DNA of 64,000 bases from AC-32 sp963763475 (GTDB lineage Bacteria > Actinomycetota > Thermoleophilia > Gaiellales > Gaiellaceae), in assembly GCA_963763475.1 (NCBI GenBank), contig CAVXOR010000001.1:372001-436000 (forward strand), read 5' to 3'. Under the pieces are notes generated by a model, which saw only the letters and a list, made by a program, of their open reading frames with translations, was not told the origin of the DNA and did no database searches. A program made the position numbers and the translations under genes. Positions 16,372 through 24,218 of the stretch are shown piece after piece; position 1 is the first letter of the stretch, and each line of letters starts with the position of its first letter.

Positions 16372-17594
16372 GCGTCTCGATCGACCGCGACCGGCTCGTC
16401 GACTGGGCGAGCAAGGCGATCTCGATCCCCAGCTTCACGGGCGGCGAAGAGGAGCTGGCGCGCTTCGTGCAGACCACCTTCGAGGAGCTCGGGCTGCAGG
16501 TGCAGTGGCAGCAGGTCGAGGAGAGCCGCGCGAACGTGCTCGGCACGCTCGCCGGCGCAGGCGGCGGGTCGTCGCTGATGTTCAACGGCCACCTGGACAC
16601 CTCGTACTCCGGACGCGAGCCGTGGCTCCGGAACGTGCCGGGCTTCCAACCCGAGCCGTTCATTCGCGACGGACGGCTCTATGGGCTCGGCATCTCGAAC
16701 ATGAAGGGCGCGCTCGCCTGCTACGTCGAGGCGGCGCGGGCGCTGCAGGATGAGGGCGTGCGACTGCGCGGGGACCTGCTGATCGCGGCCGTCTGCGGCG
16801 AGATCGAGAAGGCCCAGTACGGCGACGCGCAGGGCGCCGAGTACCGCGGCTACGCGGCCGGCACGCGCTACCTCGTCACCCATGGCGGCGTGGCGGACAT
16901 GTGCCTCCTGGGCGAGCCGACCGAAGGCAAGGTCGTGCTCGGACACTTCGGATCGATGTGGCTCCGGATCCGCGTCCAGGGCGACTTCATCCACACGGCC
17001 TTCAGCGAGGGCAGGCGCGACCGGAACTCGATCCTGCGCGCCAGCCGCGTGCTCGAGGCGGTGCAGGAGTGGATCCCGAGCTGGGAGGACGACCCCACGA
17101 ACGCCTACGGCGGCGCGAAGGCGATTGTCAACGTCGGCGCGATCGAGGGCGGCTTCGGCTGGCGCGTCTCGCGCACGCCCCACCACACGGACCTCTTCCT
17201 CGACGTGCGCGTGCCGCCGACGAAGGCGATGGGCGTTGCGCGCCGCGAGGTGCTCGAGTGGGTGCGCTCGCTCGCCGGGCGCTTCCCGGACTACGGCGTC
17301 GAGGGTGAGGTCTACGTGACCGCGCCGGGCGCCGAGATCGAGGAGGGCCACGAGCTCGTCACCGCGATCGACGAGGCGCACGAGAGCGTGTTCGGCACGA
17401 AGCCAGGCCGCGACGTCACGCGCTGGTTCAGCGACGCGTCGGCGCTGACGCGGTACGGGGTCCCGACCGTCAACTACGGGACCTCGACCGGGCTGATGGA
17501 CGTCGAGCTCGGCGAGAATCTGGAGATCGACGGGCTCGTGCAGACGGCCGAGGTCTACGCGCTGACCGCCCAGCGCGTCTGCGGGGTCCAATGA
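16368..17594 (+). CDS. M20-family amidohydrolase (ArgE/DapE-like) with altered metal-site motif
   Basis: A 408-residue M20 metallohydrolase that would cleave an N-acyl or N-carbamoyl bond. The metal motif FNGHLDT gives His75 and Asp77; LLGEPTEGK and the C-terminal FSDASALTRYGVPTVNYG are family-like. In the GxGxxDMKG motif this protein reads GLGISNMKGA, with Asn111 where the metal-bridging Asp is normal. GEIEK stands where DEE(x)G is common. Either the metal site is modified or this is a distinct subfamily. It is coupled to the flavin oxidoreductase before it and the FAA-hydrolase gene after it by four-base overlaps, which suggests sequential steps. Confidence 0.86.
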   Translation: MSVSIDRDRLVDWASKAISIPSFTGGEEELARFVQTTFEELGLQVQWQQVEESRANVLGTLAGAGGGSSLMFNGHLDTSYSGREPWLRNVPGFQPEPFIRDGRLYGLGISNMKGALACYVEAARALQDEGVRLRGDLLIAAVCGEIEKAQYGDAQGAEYRGYAAGTRYLVTHGGVADMCLLGEPTEGKVVLGHFGSMWLRIRVQGDFIHTAFSEGRRDRNSILRASRVLEAVQEWIPSWEDDPTNAYGGAKAIVNVGAIEGGFGWRVSRTPHHTDLFLDVRVPPTKAMGVARREVLEWVRSLAGRFPDYGVEGEVYVTAPGAEIEEGHELVTAIDEAHESVFGTKPGRDVTRWFSDASALTRYGVPTVNYGTSTGLMDVELGENLEIDGLVQTAEVYALTAQRVCGVQ

Positions 17595-18460
17595 GGCTGG
17601 TCACGTTCGACGACGGTCTGGTCGGAGAGCTCCGCGACGACAGCGTGGTGGAGCTGGACGCGCCGTCGATGCGCGCCTACTTCGAGTCCGGAGCCGTGGC
17701 ACGGGCAACCGGCGAAGAGCACGCGCTCGAGGACGTGCGCCTGCGCGCGCCGATCGTGCCGAAGAAGTTCTTCCACACGGCTGGCAACTTCCGCGAGCAC
17801 GAGGAGGAGTCGAAGAACGTCAACTGGTCGCACGAGATCGCGCCCTGGATCGTCTTCTTCCAGAACGTCGACGCGATCGTCGGCCCGGACGAGCCGGTCG
17901 TGTATCCCGAGCACCTCACCGAGGAGCTGGACTACGAGCTCGAGCTGGCGGTCGTGATCCGGAAGGCCGGGAAGTGGTTCTCGCCGGAGGAGGCGGCCGA
18001 CTACATCGGCGGCTACGTGATCTTCAACGACATCACGGCGCGAGACATCCAGCGGCGCGAGATGCGCTCCGGCGTGTTCTCGTTCTGCAAGGGGATCGAC
18101 ACGTTTTGCCCGCTCGGGCCCTGGATCGTGACGCCGGACGAGATCCCCGACCCGCATGACCTGGCGATGGAGCTGCGGGTGAACGGCGAGCCGCGGCAGA
18201 CATCGCACTCGCGGAACATGTCCGTGACGATCCCCGAGATCCTGAGCCACTACTCGGCCCTCGGTTACTCCGCCGGCGACGTGGTCTCGACCGGCACGGT
18301 CAGCGGCGTCGCGGGCTTCAGCGACGACCCGGCGTCGCTCTATCTGAGGCCCGGCGACGTGATGGAGGCCGAGATCGAGCGCATCGGCGTCCTGCGCAAC
18401 CCGGTGGTCTCGTGGCAGGACGCGCACGGCGAGCCGGCGCCGCGCCGAGTCAGCTGGTGA
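17591..18460 (+). CDS. Fumarylacetoacetate hydrolase family protein
   Basis: A 289-residue protein with the FAH catalytic domain. The metal-binding acidic cluster is in ELDYELELAVVI, and FNDITARDIQRREMRSG, KGIDTFCPLGPWIV and VSTGTVSGVAGF are characteristic. Members hydrolyse C-C bonds of acylpyruvates, or act as hydratases, decarboxylases or isomerases in aromatic meta-cleavage routes. The first about 75 residues are a small N-terminal domain. The ATG overlaps the M20 stop. It is the last gene of this coupled run; a weak hairpin follows at 18484. Confidence 0.9.
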   Translation: MRLVTFDDGLVGELRDDSVVELDAPSMRAYFESGAVARATGEEHALEDVRLRAPIVPKKFFHTAGNFREHEEESKNVNWSHEIAPWIVFFQNVDAIVGPDEPVVYPEHLTEELDYELELAVVIRKAGKWFSPEEAADYIGGYVIFNDITARDIQRREMRSGVFSFCKGIDTFCPLGPWIVTPDEIPDPHDLAMELRVNGEPRQTSHSRNMSVTIPEILSHYSALGYSAGDVVSTGTVSGVAGFSDDPASLYLRPGDVMEAEIERIGVLRNPVVSWQDAHGEPAPRRVSW

Positions 18461-18483
18461 CGCGCGCGCGAGACCCGTACCCC

Positions 18484-18501
18484 CGCCCCTTGGGTGGGGC
18501 G
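18484..18501 (+). terminator. Short GC-rich hairpin after the FAA-hydrolase gene
   Basis: CGCCCC (18484-18489) and GGGGCG (18496-18501) form a perfect 6-bp stem with a six-base loop, 24 bases after the stop. No T-run follows, so termination efficiency is uncertain. The rest of the 129-base gap up to 18589 shows nothing else that I recognise. Confidence 0.35.
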
Positions 18502-18589
18502 TGCAGCCCGCCGCCCTCGGCGCGGACGCTAGCTGCGAAATCCGCGCGTGTCTGTCGCCGGGCTGTGATGAGAGCGTGACGCTTCGATC

Positions 18590-19751
18590 GTGAGCTGGCC
18601 GCGCGACGACGCGAAGCTCGACCGTGTCCGCGCGCTGATGGCCGAGGAAGGGCTCGATGCGCTCGTCGTGCGCGCGCCTGACAACGTCCTCTACCTGAGC
18701 AACTTCTGGGGCATGAAGGGCTACGAGGCGGTCGTCTTCCCGCGCGAGGGCGCGCCCACGCTCGTCTGCCTCGAGGCGTCGGCCGAGGACGCCGCGCGCA
18801 CGGCCTGGACGCAGGACGTTCGTTTCCTGCGCGGCTATGCCGAGGACGACCCGCGGCCGCCGCTCGCGCGCACGACCGAGCTCGCGGCTGCGGCCGCTGC
18901 TGATTACGCGGCCGTCGGGCTCGAGCTGAGCCTCGGCACGCAGGCCTCCGACCGGATGGTCGGCGAGCCGACGACCTTCACGCACGACTGGTTCCACGCC
19001 TTCGGCACGGACGTGGCCGACGCGACGCCGCTGCTCGCGCGCGCGAGAGCGGTCAAGACCGATCAGGAGCTCGAGCGCATGCGGCTCGCCAACGAGATCG
19101 CCGCCGCAGCGATGGAGCACTGCCGGGAGCTGCTGCGCCCCGGCATGAAGGAATCCGAGGCCGGCGCGATGTGGAACGGCTTCGTTCACGGCGCGGGCAC
19201 CGGCTGGAACGGACAGGTCGAGCTCGCGCTCGGCTTCTCGCTCGTCTGGTCGGGCCCTGGGATCAAGACGTTCACGGCGACTGGCGACCTGCCCGATCAA
19301 GGAAGACGAGCCGACGCTGTTCGAGATCTGGGTCTGCGCCGACGGCTACTGGTGCGACCACACGAAGAACCTCTGCCCCGGCGAGCTGCGACCCGAGTAC
19401 GCGGAGCTCGAGCAACAGCTGCTCGGTGTCTACGAGCGCGCACTGGCACATTGCCGGCCCGGTGCGGGCCTGGCCGAGCTCGACCGGCTGGTCCGCGCGG
19501 GGATTTCGGAGGCCGGCTATCCAGGGCAGCCGAGCCATCCGATCGCACACGGCGTCGGCGCCCGGGCGCACGAGCCGCCCTACGCCCACCAGGCCGGCGG
19601 CGGCGAGCTCGAGCAGGGCATGGTGCTCGCGATCGAGCCCGGCATCTACTGGGAGGGCGGCGGCGGGCTCCGCGTGGAGGACAACTTCCTCGTCACCGCC
19701 GACGGCGTCGAGAAGCTCTCGGCCTTCCCCGACGGTGTGGTGTGCGGATGA
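18590..19751 (+). pseudogene. M24-family metallopeptidase (Xaa-Pro aminopeptidase-like), frameshifted
   Basis: The reading frame from GTG 18590 encodes the creatinase-type N-terminal domain and the start of the pita-bread domain up to KTFTATGDLP. It then needs a +1 shift at the CCC at 19292-19294: from ATC 19296 the next frame continues IKEDEPTLFEIWVCADGYWC and runs to TGA 19749. All five metal ligands are present downstream: two Asp (CADGY, CDHTK), His (IAHGVG) and two Glu (AIEPGIY, RVEDNF). The combined product would be about 386 residues, normal for the family. Removing one C restores it, so a sequencing error is likely, but real decay cannot be excluded. Its stop overlaps the next ATG. 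Confidence 0.8.
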
Positions 19752-20920
19752 TCTGGACCGGCGAGCTGAACGACCAGTACCGGGTCGGGGGTCAGGTCGG
19801 GCTCTACGACACGACCCTGCGCGACGGCGAGCAGACGGTCGGCGTGGTGCTCGATCCGGAGCAGAAGCTCGAGATCGCCCGGCTCCTCGACGAGCTCGGG
19901 ATCGACCGGATCGAGGCCGGCTTCCCGCGCGTCTCCCAGGACGACTGGGACGCTGTGCGACTCATCTCCGACGCCGGCCTCGACGCCGAGATCTGGGGCT
20001 TCTCGCGCGCGGTGCCGGCCGATCTCGAGGCGCTCGTCGAGCTCGGCGTGAGCGCGTCCGTGATCGAGTCGCCGATCTCGGACCTGAAGCTCGAGGCGCT
20101 CGGCGTCTCGCGCGAGAAGATGCTCGACCGCATCAAGGCCGCGATGCGCTTCGCGGCCGAGCACGGGATCCACGCCGCCTTCTTCGGCGTCGACTCGACG
20201 CGTGCGCAGCCGGATTTCTACGAGCAGGTCTACAAGAGCGCCGTCGACGCGGGCGCGAAAGAGGTGGCCGTGGTCGACACGCTCGGCATCGCCTCGCCGG
20301 AAGCCGTCGCCGACCTGGTCGGGAGAACCTCCGAATGGGTCGGCCCCGAGGTCCCGGTGCACTTCCACGGGCACAACGACTTCGGCCTCGCAACGGCCTC
20401 CGCAGTCGCCGCGGTGCGAGCCGGCGCCCGCTGGGTGCATGGCACGATCAACGGCATGGGCGAGCGGGCCGGCAACGCCAACCTCGGCGAGGTCGCGCTC
20501 ACCCTGCAGGCGCTCTACGGCGTCGAGTCGAACCTGCGCCTCGAACGGGTACGCGAGGTCTCGGAGCGCGTGCGCGAGCTGTCGGGCTACGAGCTCGAGC
20601 CGTGGAAGCCCGTCACCGGCGAGACGCTCTTCCGGCGGGAAAGCGGCGCGGTGGCGAGCCAGTTCCACGACCCGCCGTCGATCGAGCCGTACTCCTCCGA
20701 GCTCGTCAGGGCCCGGCGCGGAATCGTGCTCGGCAAGAAGAGCGGGCTCGACTCGATCAGGATCAAGGCCGAGGAGCTGGGGCTGGACCTGCCCGAGGAT
20801 CGGTACGCCGACGTGCTCGCCCGCGTGAAGGAGCTCGGGACACGCAAGCGCGGCCTCGTGACCGACGACGAGTTCCGCAAGCTGGCCGACGACGAGTTCC
20901 GCAAGCTGGCGCGTGGCTGA
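19748..20920 (+). CDS. LeuA/NifV-type condensing enzyme (2-isopropylmalate/homocitrate synthase family)
   Basis: A 390-residue HMG-CoA-lyase-like TIM-barrel enzyme that condenses acetyl-CoA with a 2-oxo acid, or runs as a lyase. DTTLRDGEQTVGV carries the catalytic Arg and metal Asp near residues 20-30; HFHGHNDFGLA supplies the metal His pair near 204-210; GTINGMGERAGNANLGEV is the family signature. It lacks the C-terminal regulatory domain of LeuA, so homocitrate- or citramalate-type activity is more likely than leucine synthesis. The last 18 residues contain DDEFRKLA twice. The ATG overlaps the M24 stop, and the gene ends inside the start of the FAD oxidoreductase gene. Confidence 0.88.
   Translation: MIWTGELNDQYRVGGQVGLYDTTLRDGEQTVGVVLDPEQKLEIARLLDELGIDRIEAGFPRVSQDDWDAVRLISDAGLDAEIWGFSRAVPADLEALVELGVSASVIESPISDLKLEALGVSREKMLDRIKAAMRFAAEHGIHAAFFGVDSTRAQPDFYEQVYKSAVDAGAKEVAVVDTLGIASPEAVADLVGRTSEWVGPEVPVHFHGHNDFGLATASAVAAVRAGARWVHGTINGMGERAGNANLGEVALTLQALYGVESNLRLERVREVSERVRELSGYELEPWKPVTGETLFRRESGAVASQFHDPPSIEPYSSELVRARRGIVLGKKSGLDSIRIKAEELGLDLPEDRYADVLARVKELGTRKRGLVTDDEFRKLADDEFRKLARG
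20864..20910 (+). repeat. Tandem 24-base duplication at the end of the LeuA-like gene
   Basis: The 23 bases 20864-20886 are repeated exactly at 20888-20910, a 24-base period that keeps the frame and doubles DDEFRKLA. It looks like a recent slippage duplication just before the stop codon. Confidence 0.85.
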
Positions 20921-22465
20921 CGCCGTCGTCGTCGGTAGCGGGATCAACTCGCTCGCCTGCGCAGCCCTGCTCGCGCGCGGTGGCTGGAGCGTGCGCGTGC
21001 TCGAGCGCGAGGACGAGCTCGGGGGCTGCATCCGCACGGCCGAGCTGACCGAGCCCGGGTACCTGCACGACGTCTTCAGCGCCTGGCACCCGCTCTGGGT
21101 CGGCGGCGCCGCGCACGCCGAGCTCGGCGACGAGCTTGCCCGGCGCGGGCTCGAGTACCTGAACACCGACCATCCGACGGCGACGCTGACGCTCGAGGGC
21201 GAGGCCACCTTCCTGCTCCGCTCGACCGAGGCGAACGTCGCGGAGCTCGGCGAGGAGCTGGCGCGGCGCGGTCGACTCGTTCCTGCCCGAACGCCGACCT
21301 GGCCTTCGGGGTGCTCGGCACCGAGCTGTGGTCGCGCGAGGGCATGCGGCTGGGCCTGCGTACGTACCGGCGGCTCGGCCGCCGCGGCGCGGTCGAGTTC
21401 GTCGGCGACGTGCTCGCCTCGAGCCGCGACTGGCTCACGCAGACGTTCGCGTCCGAGCGCGCGCACGGCGTGCTCGCGCCCTGGGTCCTGCACACGGGCC
21501 TCGGTCCCGACAACGCGGGCTCCGGGTTCATGACGCAGGTGATCGGGGTCGCGGTGCAGGAGGGCGGCATGCCGATCCCTCGCGGTGGCGGGTCGCGGCT
21601 CGTCGAGGCGCTCGTGCGCCTGATCGAGGACCACGGCGGCTCGTGCGAGACCGGGCGTGACGTCGTGCGGGTGCTCGTCCGCGACGGCAAGGCGGCGGGG
21701 GTGCGCACCGCCGACGGCGAGGAGATCCAGGCCGACCGCGCGGTGATCGCCAACGTCACGCCAACGCAGCTCTACGGCCGGCTTGTCGACGGTCACGCGG
21801 AGCTCGGCCGCCGGTTTCGCTACGGCCGCTCGGAGATGCAGATCCACTTCGCGCTCTCCGAGCCGCCGCGCTGGGAGGGTGACGAGCGGCTCGGGCAGAC
21901 GGCGATCGTGCACCTGACGCCCGGGCTCGACGGCGTCTCGCGCGCGGTCAACGAGGCAGAGCGCGGGCTGCTGCCGGCCGAGGCCACCGTCGTGGTCGGC
22001 CAGCCGCTGACCCTGGACGCGAGCCGCGCGCCCGACGGCGCCGGGCTGCTCTGGATCCAGCTGCAGGAGCTGCCGTGGCAGGTGAAGGGCGACGCGGCCG
22101 GCGAGTTCGATGTCGGAGACGGCACGTGGACGGAGGCGCTCCGTGAGCGCTACGCCGACCGGATCCAGGCTCGCATCGCGCGGCACATCCCGAACCTCGA
22201 GAGCTCGATCCGCAAGCGGGTCACCCTCTCGCCGGCCGACCTGCAGGCGGCGAATGTCAACCTGCACCAGGGCGACCCGTACTCCGGTGCGCTGTCGCTC
22301 GACCAGAACCTGCTCTGGCGACCGCTGCCGGCCAACCCCGGCCACTCGACTCCGGTCGAACGGCTCTGGCACATCGGCGCGAGCACGCATCCCGGTCCGG
22401 GCCTCGGCGCGGGCTCGGGGACGATGGTCGCGAAGCGCCTGCTGCGGCGGCGGCTGCTGCGATGA
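20913..22465 (+). pseudogene. FAD-dependent oxidoreductase, phytoene-desaturase-like, frameshifted
   Basis: GTG 20913 starts an N-terminal FAD-binding fold: VVVGSGINSLACAALLARGG, then VLEREDELGGCIRT and PGYLHDVFSAWHPLW. This frame is good to about 21268 (ELGEELARRG). From AAC 21290 another frame carries the rest: NADLAFGVLGTELWS, GSGFMTQVIGVAVQEGGMPIPRGGGSRLVEAL, and the C-terminal FAD motif WHIGASTHPGPGLGAGSGTMVAKRL to TGA 22463. Between 21271 and 21288 the third frame reads VDSFLP, so two nearby indels are possible. The reassembled protein would be about 515 residues, typical of this carotenoid-desaturase-like family, whose members outside carotenoid synthesis are mostly uncharacterised. 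It is coupled to genes on both sides. Confidence 0.78.
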
Positions 22466-23256
22466 GGCTGTCGATCTCGCAGATCACGACGGTCTCGCAG
22501 TCGTTCTCCGACGACCTCGATGCCTACTGTCAGGCCGGCGCGGACGGGATCGGGATCTGGGAGCTGAAGCTCGCCGGCGACTCGCTCGAGCGCTTCCGCG
22601 CCAGCGGCCTCGGCGCGGCCGCCGCGGTGCCGGCGGTGCCGTCGATCCTGCCGCTGCCGCTGATGGAGGGGCCCGACGACCCAGTTGACCGCCTCGAGGC
22701 GATCCGGGCCGGCGTCGCGCGGCTCGCGCCCTTCGAGCCGGAGTGCGTTCTCTTCCTGACCGGGCCCGGCGAGAATCGCAACGCGGTGCTCGAGGGAATC
22801 CGGGCGATCGCCGACGCCGGCCGCGAGTACGGGGTCCCGGTCGCGCTCGAGCCGATCCAGCGTGAGTACGCGCACTTCTGGTCGCTCGTCAGCTCGCTGG
22901 ATGAGGCGGCGGCGCTGATCGAGGAGGCCGGGGCCGACGTCGGCCTGCTGTACGACTCGTGGCACCTCTGGCGCGAGCCGCTCGAGCAGGTCGAGCGACA
23001 TCGCGAGCGGATCCGCGGCGTCCACCTCGCCGACTGGCGCGAGCCGACTCGCAACACGAACGATCGCGTGCTGCCCGGCGACGGCGTGGTCGAGTTCGGC
23101 CCGATCCTCGATGCGCTGCGCTGGGACGGCTTCTACGACCTCGAGATCTTCTCGGACGCCGAGCTCGACGGGTCGCTCTGGCGGGAGGATCCGCGCGAGC
23201 TGGCGCACCGAGGGCTCGAAGCCTTGCGGAGGACGACATCGAGCGCATCTGCGTAG
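22462..23256 (+). CDS. Sugar phosphate isomerase/epimerase family TIM-barrel protein
   Basis: A 264-residue protein of the xylose-isomerase-like TIM-barrel family (AP endonuclease 2 fold), which includes hydroxypyruvate isomerase, inosose dehydratase and keto-sugar epimerases. Metal-site segments are visible: VALEPIQREY (Glu), VGLLYDSWHLWREP (Asp, His), VHLADWREPTRNTNDRVLPGDG (His, Asp) and FYDLEIFSDAELDG (Glu). The ATG overlaps the upstream stop. The C-terminus overlaps the ribosome-binding site and start of the next gene. The substrate is unknown. Confidence 0.85.
   Translation: MRLSISQITTVSQSFSDDLDAYCQAGADGIGIWELKLAGDSLERFRASGLGAAAAVPAVPSILPLPLMEGPDDPVDRLEAIRAGVARLAPFEPECVLFLTGPGENRNAVLEGIRAIADAGREYGVPVALEPIQREYAHFWSLVSSLDEAAALIEEAGADVGLLYDSWHLWREPLEQVERHRERIRGVHLADWREPTRNTNDRVLPGDGVVEFGPILDALRWDGFYDLEIFSDAELDGSLWREDPRELAHRGLEALRRTTSSASA
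23228..23232 (+). promoter_or_regulatory. Shine-Dalgarno GGAGG that fixes an ATC start codon
   Basis: GGAGG ends 5 bases before ATC 23238. Between the in-frame conserved N-terminus and the upstream sequence there is no ATG, GTG or TTG in the right place, so this strong site argues for initiation at ATC. Confidence 0.5.
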
Positions 23257-24152
23257 TCGGCGCCGGCGTGATCGGCAGCCTCTTCGCTGGCCATCTCGGC
23301 CGGGTGGCCGAGGTATCGGTGCTCTGCCGCCGCGAGGAGCACGCGGCCGCGCTGAACGAGCACGGGCTGCGCGTCTCGGGCCGCAGCGACTTCGTCACGC
23401 CGCTCCGGGCCGCGACCGACCCGGCCGAGCTGGCGGAGCCGGAGCTCGTGATCGTGGCGACGAAGACGACCGAGCTCGACGCGGCCGCCGCGCGCCTAGA
23501 AGGCCACTGGCCCGGAGCCGCGGTGATGACCGTGCAGAACGGACTTGGCGCCGAGGAGGCGTTCCCCGGGCGCCGCGTCCTCTCGGCGGTCACGTTCATG
23601 AGCGGCACGCGACACGACGACGCGCACGTCGAGTACATCCTCGACACCGAGACCTGGCTCGGGCCGTACGGCGAGACGCCATTCGCGCTGGCGGAGGAGG
23701 TAGCGGCCACGATCGTCGCCTCCGGCCTGAAGGCAAGGGCCTTCGAGGACCTGCGGCCGGCGCAATGGTCGAAGCTGATCTTCAACGCCACCGTGAACGC
23801 CGTCGCCGCGCTGACCGGCCTGCCGCACGACCCGCACTTCGCCGCCCGCGCGCGGCCCGGCGATCTCGGCCACCTGGTCTACCAGCTGGTCGAGGAGGGC
23901 AAGCGAGTCGCCGCGGCCGCTGGCGTCGAGCTGCACGAGGACCCGTGGGAGATGAACGTCCTCGCGACGCAGCGCGGCAGCCGCCATTACCCGTCCATGC
24001 TCGAGGATGTCGAGGCCCACCGCCCGACCGAGATCGAGCACATCACCGGCGCGCTCGTTCGCGAGGCGGCGCGTCAGGGCGTGCCCGTCCCCCTGCACAC
24101 GACGCTCTACCGCCTCGTGCGGGCGCGCGAGGCCTCGTGGGGATCCGATTGA
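23238..24152 (+). CDS. Ketopantoate reductase family (ApbA/PanE-like) dehydrogenase, probable ATC start
   Basis: A 304-residue NADP-dependent 2-hydroxyacid dehydrogenase of the 2-dehydropantoate 2-reductase family. It begins IERICVVGAGVIGSLFAGHL, a Rossmann motif that starts at residue 4 or 5 as usual; ELVIVATKTTELD, MTVQNGLGAEE and PAQWSKLIFNATVNAVAALTG (catalytic Lys and Asn) follow. No standard start codon exists in frame near the N-terminus, while ATC 23238 has GGAGG five bases upstream, so I place the start there. A second copy of the family lies at 28833. With two copies inside a catabolic island, a role in oxidising or reducing a pathway intermediate is more likely than pantothenate synthesis. 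Confidence 0.82.
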   Translation: MERICVVGAGVIGSLFAGHLGRVAEVSVLCRREEHAAALNEHGLRVSGRSDFVTPLRAATDPAELAEPELVIVATKTTELDAAAARLEGHWPGAAVMTVQNGLGAEEAFPGRRVLSAVTFMSGTRHDDAHVEYILDTETWLGPYGETPFALAEEVAATIVASGLKARAFEDLRPAQWSKLIFNATVNAVAALTGLPHDPHFAARARPGDLGHLVYQLVEEGKRVAAAAGVELHEDPWEMNVLATQRGSRHYPSMLEDVEAHRPTEIEHITGALVREAARQGVPVPLHTTLYRLVRAREASWGSD

Positions 24153-24167
24153 CCGCTGCTGCGCGTA

Positions 24168-24187
24168 CCGGTTGAATACCCGGTTGA
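24168..24187 (+). repeat. Direct repeat CCGGTTGA upstream of the first transporter operon
   Basis: CCGGTTGA occurs at 24168-24175 and again at 24180-24187, one helical turn apart (12-base period). The second copy contains TTGACG, a possible -35. They lie 44 bases before the TTG start of the binding-protein gene and could be a tandem operator. Confidence 0.4.
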
Positions 24188-24218
24188 CGGGGGGTTTTCT
24201 AGACGAGGAGGGGTTTAC

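Noticed and set aside
19646..22390. Long minus-strand open frame of 914 codons
   Set aside because: Antisense shadow across the LeuA-like and FAD oxidoreductase genes; no domain seen.
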